Source: CAZUHB01 sp964620445 (GTDB lineage: Bacteria > Planctomycetota > B15-G4 > CAYZWU01). From it: DNA of 64,000 nt. Below are positions 17,401 to 24,959 of the stretch, piece by piece. The translations under genes were made by a program, and so were the position numbers. Position 1 is the first letter of the stretch. Each line of letters begins with the position of its first letter. The stretch lies in the NCBI GenBank assembly GCA_964620445.1, contig CAZUHB010000026.1:21077-85076 (forward strand). Reading direction: 5' to 3'. The notes beneath the pieces are model-generated. The model did no database searches and was not told the DNA's origin. It saw nothing but the letters and a program-made list of their open reading frames with translations.

Positions 17401-17957
17401 ACGAGGAAATCCTTCAGCCGCGCGGACTCTGCTACGATCCGCTCTACCTGCACGACACGCCCGGTTCGCTCAACCTCGTGGGAGGCTGCTTCGTGGCCCA
17501 CGACTCGGCAAAGGGCGCGGCGGTCTCTCGCATCCAGTTCGTGAAGCAGTACGGACCGTGGGGACCCCAGACGCCCGGCACCTGGGATCGCGACTTTCTC
17601 ATCGTCGACCAGTGGACCGCGCAGGATGGAGTTCTCTCCGGAACGGGACCGGCCGCCGATGTGGCGCTGCCCGATATCAACCGCGCGGCGTGGCTCGATC
17701 AGAATTTTGGCGGCAGCCCCTACGTGACCAATCTAGGCGGCGTGGGGAACAATCCTTCGATGGATCTACCGGCGAACAACAAGCACCCCATGAGATATTT
17801 TCCGTCCCCGGTGCCCACGTTCTTGCCCGACCTGCTCTTCGTGTCCTACGTGAACGATCCGGTGATCGACCTGCTCGACAGCTCGTCCGGCACGTCGACG
17901 TGCATCGCCGGCTTGCCCGGCGCCGCGCCCGTGCTCAAGACCTACTTCAAGAACTGA
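14418..17957 (+). CDS. large exported protein with C-terminal YVTN-type beta-propeller
   Basis: The 1179-residue protein has an N-terminal signal/anchor (about 8-30). Residues 79-88 read DSDGDGEVDT, an EF-hand- or dockerin-like calcium loop. The next 700 residues are Pro/Asp/Gly-rich beta-type sequence that I cannot assign, with FMIVFNKPVVPV resembling a bacterial Ig-like (Big_5-type) strand. From about 805 to 1000 is a beta-propeller: NFLFATDRANDTVRVLNS, LKTLFVTNLDSMSVSVVDV, GEDVLVCNFGDDTISIIEA. These blades match the YVTN/NHL surface-protein type. It is probably a surface or periplasmic protein. GAGGTG precedes the start. No terminator is obvious between it and the convergent gene ending at 17977. 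Confidence 0.75.
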   Translation: MSYPPKISHAVVAFCVLIALSCLLVFALSGTEQDKEHIVRQKRSVDLYEEADPVRVTGNIVSCRRLDFFPKGETASGFFDSDGDGEVDTRINRFKSFVNAANNCFNEAIAACVAHDPDDRFIYDDPDIWRDDEYNNALEWRPDPMPRYADWSGTPSTHATQFFQVILPFEPDRASLFDPANPTNNYLSGNLDVRDETGATVWLSVFAGGIDAFGVDHGNDPNWPAGASRAPDTIVFVANTMSIPGVKPGIPDPAVNRSVALTGTDASPAEWNGKEIRIRIGTLADAQGNQRAVNSRHLVRRTGVPADDDDTAVEVLAILPSECVPHPITGAPLEDHWPGIAGSGSHFVPVDARFMIVFNKPVVPVTVGRSIVFNRGPFTGNMEPVPNPERMNWPPYPACSTEIEPICTNVSLKAYFLDELGDPVEPHTPVPVRIHPLSQNNLASYVVTPLIDLPGSSTDWSGDLPNDPPTPPAGAVRMRIEVTVYDYQKNTLTGIMPGQGGQPTPQNLGVAGFHGERYYNNGQNETESFSVLLGSRYVNAPVSPNVLYFTMGAKGIGALDLDGNGFVTNSPAASRNMWITASAFYSPFGNGMLGFGNNYAYPVGVGDDTPIGGINEGGGRWWSDLDPSKDALVRDSNGSAQLFDCPASCRISDIEVGDFLDTIYYNRSNPYASDADRLDLVYPAAVGTLSSNLISSPPTPNPPPLTLPVGMRPLHVGVDEHAVHDEGAYVILGKEVFPPDISFFSLYGKKQWIHLDPAGLLGGSDRPFPPNAPGLGPWSWGTYIQDGPIAETCTFGIGSHYASRQQIGNFLFATDRANDTVRVLNSNTMEQITEVTGFSRPEQAAITPDLKTLFVTNLDSMSVSVVDVDPRSPHFLLKTDEIAVGRWPKGLCCQPDGEDVLVCNFGDDTISIIEAGTRSVRKTLTDCRIDKPWDIVAGPRQLVTGWGCGVYHAYISNFGGNNILVYESGPDGIGGIGLDDIYGAVPLIGEFGEVYEEILQPRGLCYDPLYLHDTPGSLNLVGGCFVAHDSAKGAAVSRIQFVKQYGPWGPQTPGTWDRDFLIVDQWTAQDGVLSGTGPAADVALPDINRAAWLDQNFGGSPYVTNLGGVGNNPSMDLPANNKHPMRYFPSPVPTFLPDLLFVSYVNDPVIDLLDSSSGTSTCIAGLPGAAPVLKTYFKN

Positions 17958-17976
17958 CCGGTCCTCCGGCGAGAGA

Positions 17977-19194
17977 CTACAAATCGAGACGCGACAACGC
18001 GATCAGCGCGAACGCTGTCCCGTACGGCTTGTGATAGCTGTAGAGCGGGTAATCCCAGAAGGAGCCGTCAGGCTGCCAGCAGTACATGACCGCGTCGAAG
18101 AGCGGTTTGGAAAAACGCGTCTTGTCCTCGTCGGGCATCCCTTCGAGGACGTACCCGGCATAGGCCATCCCGAAAAGATAGAAATACCCCGAGATCCCGT
18201 ACCACGATTCGTGCGGGATCGGCCGACGGGAGCCGCATTTCTGAAACCGGATCTGATCGACGAGCAGGATCTGGAGCCCCTTGCGTTTCGCTTCCACGCT
18301 GTACTCGTGGCCGAAGAGGCCGACCGCGTACTGGCAGCACGGCGTGCGGCATGCCGAACCCTTCGGCTGGTTGATGCCCGCGCGCGGCACGTACTTCAGG
18401 TATTCGCCGTAGACGAACGAACCCTCGGGCGTCTCCGACCGGACCACCTGTTTCACGGCGCGCTTCACGAGCTTTTCGGGAAAGACGATTCCGGCCTGCT
18501 TGGCGCGGTCCACACCGACGAGGATCGCCGCCGTGGTGAAACACATCGACGTGTCCGAAGGCTGATAGGTTTCGAGACCTATCAGGGAGAGATACCCCCA
18601 CCCCCCGTCGAGGGTCTGGTACCTCTTGAGCTTGACGACCAGATGGTCGCAGGCCGCCCTGAGCTCATCCTTCCTCGGGTCGTTGGGATGATCGCGCAGC
18701 CAGCGGCCCAGGGCCTGCAAGCCGTAACCGAATGCCCAGACGCTGTAGTGTTCCAGGCCGCTCATGCGCTTCACGTTGTAGGCGCCGAGCAGATAGTCGA
18801 TACCGCGGCTCGCCGCCCGGCGGCTCGCGGCTGTCTTGAAAGGGCTGTCCTCGAGCGCCGCCACGCAGAGAGCCGACGTGGCCACGCGGAAGGCTTTGTG
18901 CGAGCCGGGCGGACTGCAGAAAACCTCTATCGGCCGGGCCGTGTGATGGGATCCCCAGCCGCCGTCGTCGTGCTGATTGGCCACGAGCCATTCCACGGCT
19001 TTCTCGATCGCTGTCTCGAGATCGGGCAGATCAGGCCGCGCCGCGTCGCGCGCGGGGCCCGGTCGGGCGGTCGATTCGGCTGGCGTCTCTTCCCCGGTCT
19101 GCGCCCACGCCAGAGGCAGAGCGGTCAGAACGAAAAGAACGGAGACCGCCGCCGCAAACAGAACGCGTCGGGGAATCATTTCTGCGGTTCGCAT
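17977..19194 (-). CDS. exported prenyltransferase/squalene-oxidase-repeat protein
   Basis: The 405-residue protein has a signal peptide (cleavage near LAWAQ, residue about 31) and an alpha-toroid with QW-like repeats: LVANQHDDGGWGS, KRYQTLDGGWGYLS and a C-terminal CWQPDGSFWDYP. These resemble the squalene cyclase and complement-like toroids, but the DxDD cyclase motif is absent and the protein is exported, so it is probably not a cyclase. Clustered Cys occur in CRTPCCQY. It follows and overlaps the adaptor gene by 19 bases. GTG-rich AAGGTG lies just before ATG 19194; an ATG at 19179 would give an ATGA overlap but lacks a ribosome site. Confidence 0.75.
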   Translation of the reverse strand: MRTAEMIPRRVLFAAAVSVLFVLTALPLAWAQTGEETPAESTARPGPARDAARPDLPDLETAIEKAVEWLVANQHDDGGWGSHHTARPIEVFCSPPGSHKAFRVATSALCVAALEDSPFKTAASRRAASRGIDYLLGAYNVKRMSGLEHYSVWAFGYGLQALGRWLRDHPNDPRKDELRAACDHLVVKLKRYQTLDGGWGYLSLIGLETYQPSDTSMCFTTAAILVGVDRAKQAGIVFPEKLVKRAVKQVVRSETPEGSFVYGEYLKYVPRAGINQPKGSACRTPCCQYAVGLFGHEYSVEAKRKGLQILLVDQIRFQKCGSRRPIPHESWYGISGYFYLFGMAYAGYVLEGMPDEDKTRFSKPLFDAVMYCWQPDGSFWDYPLYSYHKPYGTAFALIALSRLDL

Positions 19195-20624
19195 AGAAGC
19201 ACCTTCTGCCCGTCCGAGAGCACCCCGTAAACGACAACCTCCTTATCGGTCGACGGTCCGAGCTTGACGGGGATCCTCTGGAAGCTCTCCCCCTCCTCGG
19301 CGGCAACCAGGCAATACGCGTCCGTTCCCGAACCGAACACGGCGGTCCTGGGAAGCACGATCACGTCCTCGAGCTCCTCGACCACGATCTTCACCTCGGC
19401 GCGCATTCCGGCCACAACACCCTGGACAGGCCCGTCGATCACGACCTCGGCAGTGTGTGTGTTCTCCTTTCCTCCCGCGCTCCGCGGAGCCGGAAAGCGA
19501 TCGACGCGCATCGTGCCCATGACGGCGATCTCGGGCACGGCCACAACATTCACCTTGGCCGCGATGCCTGTGCGGATCGCATTGATCTTCGATTCGGGAA
19601 TGTCGAGGGCCACGTTCGAGCGGTCCGGATCGGCAATCGTGAAGAGCTTGGTCCGCGCGCCGCCGCGGCTGCCCCGCTTGTGACGGGGAGCCGTCTTTCC
19701 CGGCCTGTAGTCGTCGGCCGAGCCATGAAGCAGAACGCCATCGCGGGTTGCGCGGATCGCGAGCAGCTCGGCGTCCTTGTGCAGCCGGGCCAGCTTCGCC
19801 TTCTGATCCTTGAGGCTCAGCTCGGTCTGGAGCAACCCGTCCTCCCGGCCGCGCCTTTCGATCTCCTGCGTCTTGAGCAGCTTGTCGAGAGCGGCTTCCT
19901 TCGCGTGTACCGCGCGCCGCAGGCGCACGGTCTGGGCCGCCTCGGAGAAGGCGACCGTGTAGGCGCGCCTGTCCTTCATGTTCTTCAGAGATGTCAGGGA
20001 GCGGGCCAGGTTGCGCCGCGACCTCTTGAGCACGATCTCCTCGGTGGCGTCGGTCAGCTCGTCGTCGCGGTACATCATCTCGAGCTGGTCGAGCTCGTCC
20101 TTCTGGTCTTCGATGTTGTGTTCGGTATAAAGCGCCATCAGCTCCGAACTGCGCTGCGAAAAATCGAGCTCGAACCTCTCCCAGCCCTCGAGGTTGCGGC
20201 GTGCCTGTTCGAGATCGTAGCGCGCGTTGTCGAGCGCGAGGGCCGCGCTCTTCTCGCTGATCGCGGCCCGCTCCACGCTGCTCTGAAAATTGAGGGCCGC
20301 CGACTTGACCTGCCTCTCGAGCTTTTCGATCTGATCCTTGATGCCGCGCAGATCGAGGCGGGCGATCACGTCCCCGTCGTTCACCGGGGTTCCATGCTGA
20401 AGGACCTCGATAAAGAGAAGCTCGCCCTTGTACTCTTCGAACCAGAGCTCGATCTCGTCGCACTGGGAGGGAACAAAGGTTCCTTTGCGCACCTCGTCAG
20501 TCGAAAAATCGCGCCGTTCGACCACGATGCTCTCAACGCTTTTCGGTTGCGCGCCCGGTTCCTGAGCCGCCAGGTCGCTTCCCACGAGCAGCAGAGCAAC
20601 AAACAAAAGACTGAAACGTAGCAT
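19176..20624 (-). CDS. HlyD/membrane-fusion-like periplasmic adaptor protein
   Basis: 482 residues, with a signal peptide MLRFSLLFVALLLVGSDLAA. The N-terminal half-barrel strand IVVERRDFSTDEVRKGTFVP and GTPVNDGDVIARLD look like a biotinyl-lipoyl-like hinge. A long alpha-helical hairpin (about 90-290) follows, then a returning strand AIRATRDGVLLHG and beta-barrel segments (SNVALDIPESKINAIRTG, VVAGMRAEVKIVVEELEDVIVLP). This is the order of RND/ABC adaptor proteins. No pump or outer-membrane factor is encoded next to it; the coupled neighbour is the toroid protein. ATG 20624 follows AAGGAAGGAG; a longer frame exists without support. Confidence 0.8.
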   Translation of the reverse strand: MLRFSLLFVALLLVGSDLAAQEPGAQPKSVESIVVERRDFSTDEVRKGTFVPSQCDEIELWFEEYKGELLFIEVLQHGTPVNDGDVIARLDLRGIKDQIEKLERQVKSAALNFQSSVERAAISEKSAALALDNARYDLEQARRNLEGWERFELDFSQRSSELMALYTEHNIEDQKDELDQLEMMYRDDELTDATEEIVLKRSRRNLARSLTSLKNMKDRRAYTVAFSEAAQTVRLRRAVHAKEAALDKLLKTQEIERRGREDGLLQTELSLKDQKAKLARLHKDAELLAIRATRDGVLLHGSADDYRPGKTAPRHKRGSRGGARTKLFTIADPDRSNVALDIPESKINAIRTGIAAKVNVVAVPEIAVMGTMRVDRFPAPRSAGGKENTHTAEVVIDGPVQGVVAGMRAEVKIVVEELEDVIVLPRTAVFGSGTDAYCLVAAEEGESFQRIPVKLGPSTDKEVVVYGVLSDGQKVLLCEPQK

Positions 20625-20703
20625 TTTGAACTCCTTCCTTCCTCCAGGGGGATCTGTCATTCGACTCTATTTCTATTATTGTCTCCGTGCAGAATTTGTT
20701 TCC

Positions 20704-20920
20704 GTGCAGAATCGGCGCGCGCCCCGCGTGGCGGCCCGGCCAGAGCGATCAGGATCAGCAAAAACGAGGAATCGAACAGAATCGTCCGCGTGGATCTCAC
20801 TCCCGGCTGGAGCGATCCACTCCGCTGGGTTCGATGAAGGGTGCGCCATCGCCCGTCATGATAATACTATTCGACGCCCGGTGCAAAACATGTCCCGGCG
20901 CGCGCCCCGATTCTGTGCAC
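20704..20920. repeat. inverted repeats in the divergent 20.6-21.0 kb region
   Basis: The 363 bases between the adaptor gene and tgt have no gene. Bases 20704-20723 (GTGCAGAATCGGCGCGCGCC) recur inverted at 20897-20920 with two 2-base gaps. A direct copy of CCGTGCAGAAT also lies near 20684. They could be operator copies for the divergent promoters or ends of a small decayed element. I saw no convincing promoter hexamers. Confidence 0.4.
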
Positions 20921-20987
20921 ACACGACTTTGCCGCCGGAACAGGAATCGGGCGCGCCCGGACAGGGCCCATCTGGTATGATGCCGCC

Positions 20988-22121
20988 ATGAAACAGAATG
21001 GAATATTCACACTCTTGAACAAGGATTCACGCTCCGCCGCTCGGCGCGGACGGCTCGAACTGCCGCACGGAACGGTGGAAACGCCGGCCTTCATGCCCGT
21101 GGCCACACAAGGGGTTCTCAAGGCGATGACCCCCCATCAGCTCGAAGAGGTGGGCGCGCGTGTCGTTCTCGGAAACACCTACCACCTCGCCTGGCGGCCG
21201 GGCGAAAAGCTGATCCGCAAATTGGGAGGCCTCCACAAGTTTTCCGGATGGGACGGGCCGATGCTCACCGACTCGGGCGGATTCCAGGTCTTTTCGGTCA
21301 AGTACAGGACGATCTCGGAGGAGGGCGTCACCTTCCGCTATGCGAGCGACGGCGCTTCCGAGTTCTTCTCCCCCGAACGGTCGATCCAGATCCAGCAGGA
21401 TCTCGGCGCCGACATCATCATGGCTTTCGACGAGTGCATTCCCTACCCCTGCACCCACGATTATGCACGGCAATCGACTCAGCGGACGCTCCGCTGGGCC
21501 GAACGCTGCCTCGCTGAAAGGAGCCGCGACGACGCGAACGATCAGTTCCTCTTCGGCATCGTGCAGGGAAGCGTGTTCAAGGACCTCCGGCGCGACTGCG
21601 CCCTGGCCATCGGCGACATGCCCTTCGACGGGATCGCCGTGGGCGGCGTGAGCGTGGGTGAGGGGCTCGATCTGTTAAAAAAGGTTGTCGAGTTCACTGA
21701 GCCCCACCTGCCCAAGAAACATGTCCGCTACCTCATGGGGGTCGGTTTTCCCGAGGACATCCTCGAATCGGTGGAACGGGGCATGGATATATTCGATTGC
21801 GTCATCCCTTCCCGGATGGCCCGATCGGGCACCCTTTTCACACCGCAGGGCAAGATCAGGGTGACCAACAACAAGTACAGGAAGGACGCCTATCCCGTGG
21901 ACACATCCTGCGACTGTTACACGTGCAGCCGTTTCAGCCGGGCTTTCCTGCGCCACGCGATTCTGTCGAAAGAGGTTCTCGGGAGCACGTTGTGTACGAT
22001 TCACAACATGCATTATTATCAGAAACTGATGGCTGATATCCGTGGCGCCCTCGATGTGGGAGAATTCGGCCGATTCAAGGCCGAGGCGCTCGACCGGCTG
22101 GCAGAGAGGGACAAGAGGTAG
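20988..22121 (+). CDS. tgt: tRNA-guanine transglycosylase
   Basis: The 377-residue enzyme exchanges guanine 34 of tRNAs with GUN anticodons for preQ1 in queuosine synthesis. Visible motifs are ATQGVLKAMTP, LGNTYHLAWRPG, the nucleophile/general-acid region LTDSGGFQVFS, FGIVQGSVFKDLR, GIAVGGVSVGE and the catalytic Asp in IFDCVIPSRMAR. The C-terminal zinc site CDCYTCSRFSRAF plus CTIHN is complete. Length is typical of bacterial Tgt. The Shine-Dalgarno is weak. queA, yajC and secD, common partners of tgt, are not adjacent. Confidence 0.96.
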   Translation: MKQNGIFTLLNKDSRSAARRGRLELPHGTVETPAFMPVATQGVLKAMTPHQLEEVGARVVLGNTYHLAWRPGEKLIRKLGGLHKFSGWDGPMLTDSGGFQVFSVKYRTISEEGVTFRYASDGASEFFSPERSIQIQQDLGADIIMAFDECIPYPCTHDYARQSTQRTLRWAERCLAERSRDDANDQFLFGIVQGSVFKDLRRDCALAIGDMPFDGIAVGGVSVGEGLDLLKKVVEFTEPHLPKKHVRYLMGVGFPEDILESVERGMDIFDCVIPSRMARSGTLFTPQGKIRVTNNKYRKDAYPVDTSCDCYTCSRFSRAFLRHAILSKEVLGSTLCTIHNMHYYQKLMADIRGALDVGEFGRFKAEALDRLAERDKR

Positions 22122-22186
22122 GAACCGCTGGCGGTGGGAAACCGGTTAACTCATTTACGCAAAAAGAAATACCCCATGAACGCAAA

Positions 22187-22294
22187 TCAAGTGCGATCAT
22201 TGGCCGCCTTCTTGCGAATCAGCCTGTGCTTCCGCTGGGAGGTCGGTCTCTTTCCGTGGTTGGCTTTTTTGAGTTTGCGTTTGTTCTTGGCCAT
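22187..22294 (-). CDS. 35-residue basic protein, possible bL37-like ribosomal protein
   Basis: The minus strand encodes MAKNKRKLKKANHGKRP then TSQRKHRLIRKKAANDRT and a TGA stop. The product is almost half Lys/Arg and has no acidic residue except one Asp near the end. GAGGTG lies 4-5 bases before the ATG, and a consensus promoter (TTGACA, 17 bases, TAGAAT) lies about 100 bases upstream. From memory, the motif KANHGKRP occurs in the tiny mycobacterial 50S protein bL37, so a ribosomal role is the best guess. It is not seen next to other ribosomal genes. Coding is supported by the signals rather than by length. Confidence 0.7.
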   Translation of the reverse strand: MAKNKRKLKKANHGKRPTSQRKHRLIRKKAANDRT

Positions 22295-22392
22295 AGGGCA
22301 CCTCGCGAGTCAAAGGTCACCAGCTCGATCCGCCCGGTTCGGCGGAATCGAGATGTGTGTGAAATATCAATTTTCAAAAATAGAAGCGCGAT

Positions 22393-22421
22393 ATTCTACG
22401 GTCGTAACCTCACCCTGTCAA
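22393..22421 (-). promoter_or_regulatory. strong sigma70-type promoter for the 35-residue basic protein
   Basis: On the minus strand TTGACA (22416-22421), a 17-base spacer and TAGAAT (22393-22398) form a near-consensus promoter. The predicted leader of about 90 bases ends in the GAGGTG ribosome site for the ATG at 22294. Confidence 0.65.
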
Positions 22422-22546
22422 GCTCCTATATCGTTTGTAGGGCCTCCGCCCCGAAGCTGCACGGTGCGGGGCGACGATCCCCGATGAGCGAAACAGACGC
22501 TGGCAAAAGCGCTTACCGTGAAAGACCTTTTCGGAAAAAATCATTC

Positions 22547-24856
22547 ATGAAACGAGCTCTGCAGATAATCACTCTTCTTGTTTCCGTTCTGGCAGCAGGT
22601 TGCGCCGACAACGATCCGCCGCCGGACAGTCCGCCGAAGGCCGAGCCGGCCTCCGCTCCCCCGATGGAAGACTCCCGGTTCATCCAGAAGGCGTGCGACG
22701 CCACCGGCCTCTTGTGGCCGTTCTGGGCCGGTGGGACGACCGCTGCGTGCACCCCTGTCACCGCACCGCCATCGGGCGGCGCGCCCCCTGACGCCGCTCC
22801 CATGGGTCTGTTCGGACCGGACGGAAGCGCGCAGGTCTCGATCGACTCACCCAATCTGTGCGCCGTGATCTGGCGTGCCGACGAGGACCGTTTTTACGCG
22901 CCCCAGCCGGGAAAGGTGAGCCTGTCGCTCTCACAGGATTACCTGCCGATCCCCCAGGCGCGCTGGGGCGCCGGTCAAGGAATCGAGGTGGAGACCGAAT
23001 TGACCGGCGTGGCGACCGGGCTCGCTCCGGATCACGAGGGTGATGCGCTGTTCTTCGTCTATCGGATTCAGGTCTTCAACAGGAGCCGTGAGGAATTTCC
23101 GGCGCGGATTTGCGTCTGCCTGAGGCCTCACCGTCTCGACGGCTCGATCCGTTCCCTCGGCACGATCGGTCTCGAGAAGGAAACCATCTGCACTGTTGAT
23201 GGCCGCGGCATGATCCAGCTCCCCGCCGTCCCGGCGATCCACGGGGCGATCGCAGCGGCGAACAGGGACGAACCGGAAGCATACCTGTTCGGTTTCGACG
23301 TCGAGATCGGCACCGCCGAGGGGGAGTTCGCCGCAGCCACACCGGTCGTCGATCTCAACGTCCTCCTGGCAACCTCCCCTCCTGGAGAGTGGCCCGAGGA
23401 GAAGAAGACCAGGATCGGTTATGCCCGCTCCCACATCGACTGGGCCTCGTCGGAATGTCTCAACGAGGTGCGTTTCCACACGCCGAACAAGCAGCTCGAA
23501 GACACGTGGCGCGCGGCGCTCGCCCGCCTCGTCATGGCCGCCCGATCGGTCCGATCGACGGGACGCGGCCTCGGCCGGACACTCTTTTCGGCAACTTCTT
23601 TCCAGACAGTCGAAACCACCGCCGCTGCCGCGGCTCTGAACCGGGCCGGCCGTTTCACCGAAGCGCGCATCTTGCTCGATTGCTTCGACGATCTGATCCA
23701 GGATGACGGGCAGATACCCTTCGAACTGCTGGAAAGCGGAGAACCCTCCGGTCCGGCAGCGCCGGCATGGAACAATCGGACACTCTACGCCCTGGCCGAA
23801 CACTACCGGTTCACCCATGACAAGGAGTGGCTCGCCGGCAAGAAAGACCTGATCCTGGGAGCTGCCGGCCGCCTGGAAGAAATCGCGGCCCGCACCACGG
23901 AAGAGGGGCTGGTCCGGCCGGCCGATTCGAGCGCCCCGATCCGTTTCGCCGATAGCTTCGATGTGGTGAACGGGCTCGAGTCCGCGGCCTTCGGGGCGGC
24001 AGAGATCGGCCTCGACGACGATGCGCGGCGATTCTCCAGGTGCGCCGGCTCCCTGCGGACGATTTTGCGACAGGCGATTCCGGCAGCCATGGAAGAGGCG
24101 AAGATCAACTTCATCCCCGCCGGCCCCTCCACCGGCCTGGTGCGCGCCGACGATCCCGACACCGTGACAGGCCGCATCACGGCCGACGATGCGATCCGCC
24201 TCGGGAACTGCGCCTGGCCCGGTTCGATCTTCACGGCCAGGGACCGCTGGGCCAAGCGGAGTATCGAGCTCAACTGGATCATGTTCTTCGAGGATGCGGG
24301 CGGCGGCATGCGTTCGGGCGACATTTTTTTACCGGCCGGGATGGAACTGGCGTCGACCATGCTCGCCCTGCGCAAGGAAGAATACCCTGCCCGCGTTCTC
24401 GAGTGGTACGCGGCTCATACCACGAAGCACGGCATCCACACCTGGGCCGAGGCACTGGCCGGTTCCGAATCCGCCGCGCACAGGGATCCGTCGTTGCGGG
24501 CCGACGCGGCCTACGTCACCTTGATGCGGAATCTTTTCGTCATGGAGAGGGGGGATTATCTTTTTCTCGCTCCGGGCCTGACCCTGCGGTGGTTCGAGAT
24601 CGCCAAGGAATTGGGTGTCGAGAACGCACCGACCGCCTACGGCCGCGTGTCGTTTAGCATGACCACGGAAAAGCTCAAATCCACGATCGACTTCCTGGAC
24701 ACATCAGCCCTGCCACCAAGAGGTTATATGATGAACCAGGTCTACCCTTCTCAAAAATTCCCAATCACTGTCGATGGCAAGCCCTACTCACCGGCGATCC
24801 AGGATTATCTGCTCATTTTCCCTCCCGGAACAAAGAGGATAGGAATTGAGTGGTAA
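22547..24856 (+). CDS. lipoprotein with (alpha/alpha)6-toroid glycosidase-like domain
   Basis: 769 residues. The signal peptide ends in a lipobox (SVLAAGC, Cys19), followed by a Pro/Asp-rich linker. Residues about 70-290 look like a beta-rich N-terminal domain. From about 330 to 700 helical hairpins with glycosidase-toroid features occur: FQTVETTAAAAALNRAGRF, LIQDDGQIPFELL, APAWNNRTLYALAEHYRFT and EDAGGGMRSGD. This matches the layout of glucoamylase/trehalase-like or phosphorylase-like enzymes, but I cannot name the catalytic acids or substrate. The ATG at 22547 is chosen because the signal peptide begins there; the frame is open a further 320 bases upstream without coding character. A 7-bp GC hairpin lies at 22447-22473. 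Confidence 0.7.
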   Translation: MKRALQIITLLVSVLAAGCADNDPPPDSPPKAEPASAPPMEDSRFIQKACDATGLLWPFWAGGTTAACTPVTAPPSGGAPPDAAPMGLFGPDGSAQVSIDSPNLCAVIWRADEDRFYAPQPGKVSLSLSQDYLPIPQARWGAGQGIEVETELTGVATGLAPDHEGDALFFVYRIQVFNRSREEFPARICVCLRPHRLDGSIRSLGTIGLEKETICTVDGRGMIQLPAVPAIHGAIAAANRDEPEAYLFGFDVEIGTAEGEFAAATPVVDLNVLLATSPPGEWPEEKKTRIGYARSHIDWASSECLNEVRFHTPNKQLEDTWRAALARLVMAARSVRSTGRGLGRTLFSATSFQTVETTAAAAALNRAGRFTEARILLDCFDDLIQDDGQIPFELLESGEPSGPAAPAWNNRTLYALAEHYRFTHDKEWLAGKKDLILGAAGRLEEIAARTTEEGLVRPADSSAPIRFADSFDVVNGLESAAFGAAEIGLDDDARRFSRCAGSLRTILRQAIPAAMEEAKINFIPAGPSTGLVRADDPDTVTGRITADDAIRLGNCAWPGSIFTARDRWAKRSIELNWIMFFEDAGGGMRSGDIFLPAGMELASTMLALRKEEYPARVLEWYAAHTTKHGIHTWAEALAGSESAAHRDPSLRADAAYVTLMRNLFVMERGDYLFLAPGLTLRWFEIAKELGVENAPTAYGRVSFSMTTEKLKSTIDFLDTSALPPRGYMMNQVYPSQKFPITVDGKPYSPAIQDYLLIFPPGTKRIGIEW

Positions 24857-24959
24857 CGTTTGGGAAGTCGCCTATATAAACAGGTATGGGTTGTGCGTAT
24901 GAATTGACGGACCCGGACTCGCGATTCATTTGGTTCATTGAGAAACACGAAGGTCTATC

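Noticed and set aside
20704..20920. Intact miniature inverted-repeat element
   Set aside because: The arms have gaps, no target-site duplication is visible and no second copy was seen in the window.
22226..22546. N-terminal extension of the toroid lipoprotein
   Set aside because: It crosses the opposite-strand small basic gene and its promoter; the lipoprotein signal peptide starts at 22547.
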